Assembly (NCBI GenBank): GCA_963921935.1 | Contig: OY998178.1 | Coordinates: 58,253,451-58,317,450 of the forward strand | From: Galeruca laticollis | Taxonomy: Eukaryota > Arthropoda > Insecta > Coleoptera > Chrysomelidae | Length of the DNA stretch: 64,000 nucleotides | Reading direction: 5' to 3' | Shown: positions 56,105-64,000 of the stretch, piece by piece | Position numbering within the stretch: position 1 is the first letter of the stretch | How the letters are laid out: each line of letters opens with the position of its first letter | Program-made: the position numbers and the translations under genes | The notes under the pieces: generated by a model | Database searches by the model: none | The model's input: only the letters and a program-made list of their open reading frames with translations | Told to the model about the DNA's origin: nothing

Positions 56105-57754
56105 ATGCCGTTTTACAAGGATAAGAAGCAGCAATATGGTATGACAACAACAAACTTACTAAAGGCAGTCTCCAGTTACTACAGAAAACTAGCTAATCAG
56201 AAAAACAGAAGAATATTCTTATTACGATGTAAACATACTAATGTTTTTCCAAAGTTTTTAAATTTTAACATGTCTCAAATTAATTTTACAGGTACGTACT
56301 TTCGGGATAAGTTTCACGATATTGTACAAAATACTAAAATAAAAATTCTAAATTTAACTGTTTCGGAAACTACTAAACCTATCAACAAATTGAATTCATT
56401 ATTAAATAGTGAAATTTCTAAATTGAAATACTTACTACCAGATATTCAACTAAACACATTTTTAACTTTTGAAAACAATAAATATGAAAACCACTTTAAT
56501 ATTTATCAAAATGAAAACCACTTTAGTATTTATCAAAATAAAAAACACAAAAAGATGCAATGCTCTAATATCAGAAATACCACAAAATAATTATAAAACT
56601 ACTACACAGTGGCTTGAAAATATATCTGATATGAATATACCACAAGATATTGCTGAAGCTTTAGCATTGGGAAAGAATTTTGCTGTTGATATTAATAATG
56701 AAAAAGAAATACCATACACTGAATACATCTTTTGTATAGAATCTGCAATTAGTGATAAACCTGACTACATAAAAGATAACATAAGAGCGGATGCAGTAAA
56801 TGAAATTACCAACCATAAAATTAAACATCACCATAAAAAAAATAAAACTAATAAACTCCAGAAACAAATAAAAAAACAATAAATGAAACCAAACAATTTA
56901 TTAAAAGTAATCCACAAATAATCATACTGCAGCCGGATAAAATCAATAAAACCGTAATTATGAACTCTAGCGATTATCAAAATAAAATGAACGATATTTT
57001 GAGTGATCAAACATTATACAAAAAAATTAAAGCAGACCAAACCAAATCTTTTCATGAAAAAAACAATAAATTATTTAAAAAATTGTTGAATAATAGTTCG
57101 ATCACACAAAACGAAGCAAAAAAACTACAAATACATAACGTGATCCCCCCTCGAATATACGGTTTATCAAAATTAGACAAACCAAACATACCTTTAAGAC
57201 CTATAGTAGCCTACATACAATCACCATTTTATAATTTGTCTAAATATTTAGCCAATTGCCTTTCACATGTAGTCGGTCAAAATGACAGTTATTTAAAAGA
57301 TTCATTTTCATTCAAAAAATTTATTGACACTGTTGATATACCAATCAATTATAAAATAATATCATTGGATGTGATATCAATGTATACTAATATACCTAAC
57401 GAATTGATAATGAAGACTGTACAAACAAAATGGGATTTTATAAAAGAACACACTACACTCAAATACAATGAACTCATTGAAGCCAACTTATTAATTCAAA
57501 ACAATAATTACTTTCAATATAATATTGAGTTTTTCCAACATTTTAATGGATGCACCATGGGCTCTCCCATATCTTCTACCCTTGCTCAGTTAGTAATGGA
57601 ACATCTAGAAGAAGTAATATTGAAAGATTTGAATGACAGTATTCTGTTTCTTAAACATTATGTGGACGACTGTTTAGCAGCAGTACCCAATGATAGTATT
57701 AATAACGTACTGTCCACTTTTAATAATTTACATGAAAAATCAACTTCACTGTAG
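56105..57754 (+). pseudogene. N-terminal region and reverse transcriptase of Penelope element B
   Basis: Residues 1-130 are a basic N-terminal region (MTTTNLLKAVSSYYRKLANQ). A 27-nt in-frame tandem duplication lies at 56,484-56,537. A +1 shift follows at about 56,545-56,590, then the conserved ALALGKNFAVD block (56,660), then a -1 shift in an A-rich run at about 56,870. The RT proper (56,900-57,754) shows ILQPDKINKTVIM, PPRIYGLSKLDKPNIPLRPI, ISLDVISMYTNIP (catalytic Asp), CTMGSPISSTLAQLVMEHLE and LKHYVDDCLAAV (catalytic YVDD at about 57,659). Catalytic residues are intact, so decay is recent and mostly through A-run length changes. Confidence 0.85.
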
Positions 57755-58565
57755 AAACAGACAAAAAAAACACAATAAATTTTTTAGATATGACATTGAT
57801 AAGAACTAACCATAATACTATCAAAACCAAACTTTATAATAAAATAACCTCATCTGGCCGATACCTTAACTACAATTCCAACCATCCAAAGTCCCATAAA
57901 AGAAGCGTAATTACTGGATTGGTTGATAAAGCCATTAAACTTACTTCGCCTGAATACAGACCAGATATTCTAAAACAAGTTACAACGACTTTAATAAACA
58001 ACCACTATCCAATACATAACATAAACCGTATTTGCAAACAAAGGGTCTATAAAATATATAACAACCCGTCAAAGAAATACTGTAGAAACAACGTGTTAAA
58101 TAATAATAAATATGTAGCAATGCCATAGACAGAGCAGCTTTCTGAAAAACTCAGTCACATATTTTCTAAATATGATATCACAATATGTCATAAAGCTCAA
58201 AACACCCTATTACCATTATTCACCAAATTAAAAAGTAAAATAAAAAACACAGAAAATCAAATATTATATAATCTATACCATGCCTAGACTGTCCAAAAAA
58301 TACATAGGAATGACCACACAGACCCTAGAAAACAGATTAAATGGCCATAAATATACCAAAAATGCTTCCACAGCTCTCCACAAACATGAAAGCAATGAAA
58401 AACATGAGTTTGATTTTAAAAACACAAACATACTAGCTCAGGATTTAAACAACAAGAAATTAACAATTAAGAAATGGTGCACATTAAAAAGGAACAAAAT
58501 GCAGTAAACGATAAACAAGATGTTAAAAACTTAAGTCAGATTTATCATAGTTTAATAAAATAGTA
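57755..58565 (+). pseudogene. RT thumb and GIY-YIG endonuclease of Penelope element B
   Basis: After a frameshift at about 57,750 the thumb region continues (NFLDMTLIRTNHN, KSHKRSVITGLVDKAIKL). An in-frame TAG at 58,126-58,128 probably replaces Tyr. The endonuclease begins with a CLDC Cys pair (about 58,281) and, after a one-base loss in an A-run near 58,297, KYIGMTTQTLENRLNGHKYT, LHKHESNEKHEF and the C-terminal NLSQIYHSLIK ending near 58,560. All GIY-YIG landmarks are present but spread over two frames. Confidence 0.8.
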
Positions 58566-58684
58566 CACTTGAAATCTTTCCGTGTCCCCCCTGTATAATG
58601 TCGTGGAATTTATATCGATGGTACTTGTTTTGAAATGTCTGTTTTATTGAAAGTTTTTTTACCTTTTGTACATATGTTTTTTAA

Positions 58685-58822
58685 TTTTAATCTGTAAACA
58701 ATGAAACGCTTCAGTCATGAATAAACTTTGAGAAAGTTCCTAACGAAGGGACGAAACGTTAGTGACAACAAAGTATTTTTAATTAATTACACAACCTGAT
58801 ACCCAAGAATTAGAAAAATAAA

Positions 58823-58823
<1 letters not shown>
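58685..58823 (+). repeat. Direct terminal repeat of Penelope element B, right copy
   Basis: 3' tail of the element, partner of 55,061-55,200. It contains CTAACGAAGGGACGAAACGTTAG, a small hairpin whose GAAAC core recalls hammerhead sequences, although the first core block (CTAACGA) departs from CTGANGA. Confidence 0.8.
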
Positions 58824-58824
<1 letters not shown>

Positions 58825-58909
<85 letters not shown>

Positions 58910-58939
58910 TATATATATATATATATACATATATATATA
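58825..58939. repeat. (TA)n microsatellite, right flank of Penelope element B
   Basis: TA units with two GAATATA interruptions and one TACATA. Confidence 0.95.
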
Positions 58940-59804
58940 GCAACATTTCCGATACTTTTAGCATCTACTGACAAATTGTATTGTAATACTGTAACTGGAA
59001 TTGTACATAGTACAGTTTTTATATTACCTACTCTTATTCGAAAGTTCCTTAACTCCAACTTAAATTTCTCAAAAAAATAAACGGAACTTCAGGGGGCTGT
59101 GAAAATTAAAGCAATTTGAGGAATTGGACAAAATCTTGCATAGTTATATCCTCACACTAATATTTTTTAAATTTTCCATAGTAACGGTACATAACCTTTA
59201 TAAGTACAGCTACTCGTTTTCCCCTCCCTGTTTTCATAAAATTAGGTTGCCAGCAGTTTCGTTCTTTGAGAAATTCTAATTTAATCAGAAATAATATCAA
59301 ATTATATGTTCTAGTGGCAGGAAAACGGAACGAACAATTTTAAATTACACGGAAATTACCAGAGAAATCCAATTCAGTTTCGTTAAAAAAAGAAAACATA
59401 AAATAAGTTTTGTTGTGAAAATTCCACAGCTATCATTTTGATCCAATAAAAATGGGGTTTTTAATGAGCACCATGGTAACACATGTATTTTAGTGAATAT
59501 TCTTTTCTCTTCGGTGCCCCACAGCGAGTTAAATCTGAAACTTTATGACGTTTTATTGACAAAATAATATTTTTTGATAATACCGGCTTTTATTTCTTTA
59601 TTTAATTTTAATACATTTCCATTATATAGTCCAGCTGTTTTCAGAATTCTTCAAACACCTCCTTTCCTCTTAAAGGCGTAAAAGCTGGATTTTTAATTTA
59701 ATGAATTAAATACTTATGTCTAATAAAATATGTATATATAATATTCATACACTATAATTTTTCCATTTCGCACTTCCAATTCTGAGTAGTTTAAAAGCAA
59801 ATAA
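58940..59804. other. No gene seen
   Basis: AT-rich DNA between Penelope element B and the next LINE; nothing supportable. Confidence 0.4.
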
Positions 59805-61212
59805 TCCTTAACAATGCGGGTATATAAAAATATTGATGAGGGTTCACCTACAATTGCGGTCTTCCTGGACTTAGCAAAGGCCTTCGACACCGTGGACCAC
59901 TGCCTTCTTTTGGAAACACTAGAGGACATTGGAGTTAGAGGTACAGCACATGCTTTTTTCAAAAGTTATCTGACAAACCGATCTCAGAAAGTAAGAGTGG
60001 GCAATAAATGCAGTAAAAAACAGACAGTTGAGTGTGGTGTGCCACAAGGTACGGTTCTAGGCCCAATTTTGTTTAATATCTATTTGAATAACTTATTTAT
60101 GATTGAAAGCAACAGTAAAATTATAAGTTTTGCAGACGATACAGTTCTGGTATACAGTGATCAAAATTGGTACGATTTAAAGTTGAAAATTGAAAATGAT
60201 CTAAATTGTATAAAACAGTGGTTTGACTATAGGCTTCTTTCAATCAATTATAAAAAAACTGTTTACCTGCCTTTTGCATCCTTAGAACCGGATCTTCCGA
60301 ACTACGCCATCAATGTACAAAAAAATATCAATATTCTACCTGCAAAACAAATAAAATATTTAGGAATCATGATAGACCCACATCTTAGATGGGATAACTA
60401 TATTAATTATCTAGTTCAAAAATTGAGGTGTGTATTATATAAATTCAAACATATCTCATATCACCTATACTATAAACAAAAACTAATAGTTTATAAAAGT
60501 TTGATTAAATCTCACCTAATTTACGGTCTGGTCAGCTGGGGTAGAGTGGCGAAGACTTACTATAATATTCTCGAGGTTTTGCAAAAAAGATTCCTCAAAA
60601 TCCTTTTTGGAAAAACAAGAAGATATAGCAGTGAACTTCCATATACTGAAACGAAAATATTAGACGTTAGACAATTATACTTGAAAAAAAGCGGTATTAA
60701 GACAACATAAACTTAAATAAAATCTACAAATTCAAACTCACAATTTTATTATATGACAGGAAATAAACATACTTACCTGAATACAACAATGAAAAAAACA
60801 GCTGGACAAAGAAGCTTTATGTTCCTAGCACCTAAGCTATATAATGCTATACCCCAACAAATTAAATCTGAATCTTCTGTAAAGGTGTTAACTTTAAAAC
60901 TTCATGAGTATATCACCAATACAAGTAGGCGCGCTATTCACAACCTTATCGAAATTAATTACTGATAATGTTTCTATCAATTTCTATTTCTACTTTATTA
61001 ATCCTTAATTATAGTATACATTTTTATTAATTACCTATACTTATTATTATTTGTTACCTAGTATAAGTTTTATATTATTATTATTTTATCCTTGCAAACA
61101 AGCCTTATGGGCTTCGCAAGTGTACATATTTATTTCGCATAATGTCGTTTGTTTTGTTTCTTTGTATTTCTGAGTTATGTGTAAATAAATATTTATTATT
61201 TATTATTATAAT
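59805..61212 (+). mobile_element. 5'-truncated CR1-like LINE
   Basis: Enters in the middle of the RT and ends in a TTATT-type simple-repeat tail (61,183-61,212), as CR1-group LINEs often do. No target duplication was found. The coding part is described in the next entry. Confidence 0.75.
59814..60964 (+). pseudogene. RT C-terminal region of the CR1-like LINE
   Basis: Shows the catalytic IAVFLDLAKAFDTVDH block, VECGVPQGTVLGPILFNIYL, the FADDTVLVYSD box (about 60,128-60,160), KYLGIMIDPHLRWDNYI, HLIYGLVSWG and, after a frameshift near 60,690, the tail GQRSFMFLAPKLYNAIPQQI ending TAA at 60,962-60,964. No YxDD loss: the box is FADD as in many CR1/Jockey elements. The endonuclease and RT start are missing. 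Confidence 0.82.
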
Positions 61213-61329
61213 AAGACATTGTACGATGATTGGACATTAATCAGACAATTTACTTATGTATACTTTACATACAGCATGATTTGAAAATAGATATCGATAT
61301 CGAATGAACACAGCCTCCTATGATATTCG

Positions 61330-61475
61330 CTCACGCTGGTTATGAATGATATGCAGTGAAGCGCGTATTGAAAATTAATAAAAACGCAAAAATGCAATTT
61401 TCCACCACTTGTAATTACTTAAAACTCATGTAAAATTGGTAAATGTACTATGTCCAGTCTCAAAATATTATTTCC
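61330..61475. repeat. Partial satellite monomer, left of an insertion
   Basis: CACCACTTGTAATTACTTAA...AATATTATTTCC resembles the monomers at 62.1-62.56 kb (CACTTGTAGTAACCTAAAG). The array is interrupted at 61,475. Confidence 0.55.
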
Positions 61476-62098
61476 GCCTACCTGTATCCAAATTATATAT
61501 TTCGTGGCCTCATTGTAGGAAGCAAAGTCGTACTTTTCTTCCCTATATAGGAAAAGTACTTTTCCGCCCTAGAGGGGAAAAGTCAAAGTGACGTCATTGT
61601 ACGTCATCAATGAAATAACTTATACGGCATTGACGACCTAAACTATATTGTATTATATCAGTATTTGCAAAACGGTAGAGATTAGTAAATTGTTATTTTA
61701 ATTTAACGATTTTTATGTTAATAATTTGACTCCAACTTATAAATTCATCCGGTTTTCGAATTTTGTACAAAAATATTATCGCATGCTATGGTCTATTGCC
61801 AGATTAACTGTTTCAAAGTGTGAAATTCAAGCGAATTTGATGAAAATAACGTGCGTACAAGTTATACTACACCTACTTCTTAGTTTAAGTTCTTTAATAA
61901 ATTTTGTTTGTTAGTTTCATAAATAAATTATTTAAAAATGTCTTGTTATTTGAGGGAGGCGGAAAAATAAATATGTATACAATGGGGGTAAAGTGTCTTT
62001 TCCTGTCAGGACTGTTTACTGCCCTCCTCTACGCGTCGGGCAGTAAACTTCATTCTCGGGAGGAAAAGTAGCACTTTACTCCCTTATTATACAAATAG
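61476..62098. mobile_element. Insertion with inverted repeats interrupting a satellite
   Basis: A 623-nt segment lies between copies of an 8-bp word (TTATTTCC at 61,468-61,475; CTATTTCC at 62,099-62,106, one mismatch) that look like a target duplication. Internally, GGAAGCAAAGTCGTACTTTT at about 61,519 and the reverse complement of 62,059-62,085 (GGGAGTAAAGTGCTACTTTT) are inverted repeats. Extra palindromes are GGAAAAGTACTTTTCC (61,550) and GTTTACTGCCC/GGGCAGTAAAC (62,011-62,048). No transposase. An 8-bp duplication would suit a hAT-driven element. Confidence 0.6.
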
Positions 62099-62560
62099 CT
62101 ATTTCCATGCAACTACAACAAGTAGAAAACAACATATAGGTTAAAATCGCTGCCGAAACCGTAACGCAAACTAAATCTGTTATATACCTGCCTTTATGAA
62201 AAAGCTTTAAAATTTTAATGTCTGCCACCTACAGTAACCCAAAATTGATATAAAATGTAGAATATAAAGTTGCTACCTACGTTCTAAACTGTTATTTCCA
62301 TGCAACTGCAATAAGTAGATATTAAGAATTTATAAGCTAAGAAACTATTGGTGCCCAAACTACATCTATAGTACCTACAAAAAATTGATAAAATTGTAAT
62401 TCTCTACCACTTGTAGTAACCTAAAGTACGTATGAAATGGAAGAATATAATATGTTACATTCTAAACTGGTATTTTCATGCAACAACAATTAAGAATTTA
62501 TAGTCTAGGAATCTATTGGTGTCGAAATTGCGACGCAAACTAAATATGTATGAAAATCAA
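62099..62560. repeat. Satellite array, period about 180-190 nt
   Basis: TATTTCCATGCAAC recurs at 62,101, 62,294 and (as TATTTTCATGCAAC) 62,472; GACGCAAACTAAAT or AACGCAAACTAAAT recurs near 62,160 and 62,530. Together with the partial monomer at 61.4 kb this is a decayed tandem array. Confidence 0.75.
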
Positions 62561-62609
62561 ATAAATAGAGAATTATCAACTATTCTTTGTTTGATGTAGT
62601 GAAAAAATA

Positions 62610-62965
62610 TTGAAAAGAGTCTCAGCTTTTAGTTTTTAATTTGGCTGAAACAGCAGTGGCTCTTGCAGAGTAATTTGTCATTTTAACCTTTTTCATGTCA
62701 ATTCCAGTTGATAATGCCGCCGATTTGAACCAGGAAGATACCGTATTTTGTCCAACCGGACTGTTCTTGTACCAGTCTTTGGAGTTGGAGAAAAAAATAA
62801 ATAGTTGGTTTTGATAAGGCGGTCTCGCATGGGCATATTTCTTCATTTGGTACTAACCACTTACTGTCAGCCATTTTTTTAACAGCCTTGGGTGGTTTTA
62901 AAGAAAACTGGATTATATTAAATGCCACTTGTTGGTTTTCCTTGATTGTCAATTTCCTCCACAAA
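62610..62965 (-). pseudogene. Crypton/DUF3504-type tyrosine recombinase relic
   Basis: The minus strand reads KDWYKNSPVGQNTVSSWFKS and MKKVKMTNYSARATAVSAKL, matching the end of the DUF3504/KIAA1958-type domain (W-N-PVG-NT...TNHS-R-T), which derives from Crypton tyrosine recombinases. The conserved His of TNHS is Tyr here and the nucleophile Tyr region is missing. The upstream part (62,698-62,964) is in another frame. A fragment only. Confidence 0.6.
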
Positions 62966-64000
62966 ATATTCGATGCATGCTGCAGCTTCAGTTCAATTCA
63001 TGGGCAGCAAAGTTGAAAAATTTTCTTTGCTGTCCATGGTATTTTCATCACAAATCTCAATATTTTTTTAACTCGTCTGTTAATAATGCAGACGAACTTG
63101 TTTTTCTCGAGGCTGGGTCTTTGAGGCTTATTTCAGAATGAAATAGGGCTATTGTAACCATTAACCTCAGGCTCTTGGGTTCATGGAATAAGATAAAATA
63201 TATCTAATTTATATTATAAGCGCCAAAACAAAATTTTTTATTAATTGAAAAGTTTCAAACAAAAAAAGAAATTCTTACTTTTCTTTTCTCTATAAATTTT
63301 TACAGAACGGTCCTGTACATTTTGTTTCGGGACCCCTCTACAGTTGTGATCTGCCTGATCAATGACACCAACTGCCAAAATGATAAAAGAAACAATCGTC
63401 TAGAAATGAAATTCTCCAACAATGTAGTTAAATCTTTCAAATGAAAAACATTTAATACGAAGTCAAGAAAACAAATACATTATTCAAATACAAAATTTTT
63501 ATAAAAAGAATAACTTATCTATAATGATCATTCATTCAAAACACATTTACTCAAATGGATTATTATTAAATTTAAGTACAACTATGCAACATTATATACA
63601 TTAACTTTCTTATGATGTCAAAATAAAAACTCTAGGATAGAAAATGGCGGATATGGCGATAAACAAAGTCTGTGAAATTTCGAAGTTTTACTATTTACAC
63701 ACAAAACAAGTGAGTTTATTCAACTTTTTGAAATGAAATAGATTTTAAATACCTGTCCAATTCACCTCGTTGATTCTTTTTTGTAGATTTCTTCCTGGGA
63801 TATTGTACAATTTCTCGTGTTTGGGTATGAACCAAATATTATGTTATACTCCATTTACATCAAAATATTTTAGATGAGTTTCCATAGTCCAATTCTTTCT
63901 TAGATGAAATGTGGGAATATCATTTCCACGATACAAAACTTCACTTGATTATTCGGATCAATAATTAAGGTTAGTATACAGCTATTTTACCAATCTCTTA
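62966..64000. other. No gene seen
   Basis: AT-rich DNA to the window end. I looked for further GARNL3-like or CNH-domain exons and recognised none. Confidence 0.35.

Larger units (their letters stand above)
55022..58824 (+). mobile_element. Penelope-like element B, nearly full length
   Basis: Order from left: a 43-nt inverted repeat bracketing a copy of the element's own 3' tail (55,061-55,200), a large foldback leader (55,268-56,056), a broken RT plus GIY-YIG coding region (56,105-58,560), and the 3' tail (58,685-58,823). Penelope-like elements often carry such duplicated or inverted terminal parts (pseudo-LTRs) left by incomplete tandem copies. Both ends rest in (TA)n tracts. Confidence 0.85.

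Noticed and set aside
58735..58775. Second hammerhead ribozyme in the Penelope B tail
   Set aside because: The hairpin CTAACG...CGTTAG includes GAAAC, but the CUGANGA block is CUAACGA and stem II is nearly absent; the copy at 55.13 kb does not keep the core.

Overview
This window looks like a stretch of an AT-rich insect (at least arthropod) nuclear genome. The reasons are the low GC, the spliceosomal exon-intron junctions, and a very dense mix of transposable elements: Ty3/gypsy LTR elements, several LINE clades, Penelope-like elements, hAT, piggyBac, Tc1/mariner-IS630, Crypton-like and Polinton relics, MITEs and satellites. No operons, rRNA genes, tRNA genes or CRISPR arrays were recognised. 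I cannot name the species.

Layout. 0-1 kb: 5' end of a gypsy element (family 2, minus strand). 1.4-3.3 kb: a possible 63-nt host exon, a broken Polinton packaging ATPase and a two-exon THAP zinc-finger fragment. 4-6.5 kb: a Penelope-like element folded into a 556-nt inverted repeat between two (TA)n tracts. 7.7-8.7 kb: IS630/mariner transposase relic. 9.2-14.6 kb: a dispersed repeat and a degenerate gypsy (family 1, minus strand). 15.4-23.4 kb: a nearly intact, young family-1 gypsy element with both LTRs, sitting inside a (TA)n tract. 23.4-24.7 kb: truncated LINE. 26.1-28 kb: second copy of the dispersed repeat and a long-TIR MITE. 28.9-31.7 kb: I-like LINE with RNase H between 94-bp direct repeats. 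32.1-36.4 kb: family-2 gypsy that has lost RT and RNase H and carries a small Penelope-derived foldback in one LTR. 36.7-38.8 kb: piggyBac and IS630 relics. 39.4-40.1 kb: satellite with a higher-order pattern. 40.5-43.2 kb: an uninterrupted 895-residue hAT transposase. 44.6-49 kb: IS630 fragment and a third, very decayed family-1 gypsy. 51.6-51.8 kb: one well-supported exon of a Rap/Ran-GAP protein (GARNL3-like), the clearest host gene piece. 52-54.6 kb: an R4/Dong-like LINE inserted at TAA repeats inside an older LINE. 54.6-58.9 kb: a MITE, then a second Penelope-like element with RT, GIY-YIG domain, terminal repeats and a large foldback leader. 59.8-61.2 kb: CR1-like LINE. 61.4-62.6 kb: satellite interrupted by a TIR element. 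62.6-63 kb: Crypton/DUF3504 recombinase relic.

How it works together. The interval reads as repeat-filled introns or intergenic DNA around a plus-strand GARNL3-like gene. Only the hAT ORF and the gag of the 15.4-kb gypsy are free of obvious breaks; that gypsy's pol carries one frameshift. The strongest structural themes are retroelements sitting in simple repeats ((TA)n for gypsy and Penelope, TAA for the R4-like LINE), Penelope elements that build palindromes, and nested insertions that give a relative age order. All calls come from reading the sequence; no database search or alignment software was run.
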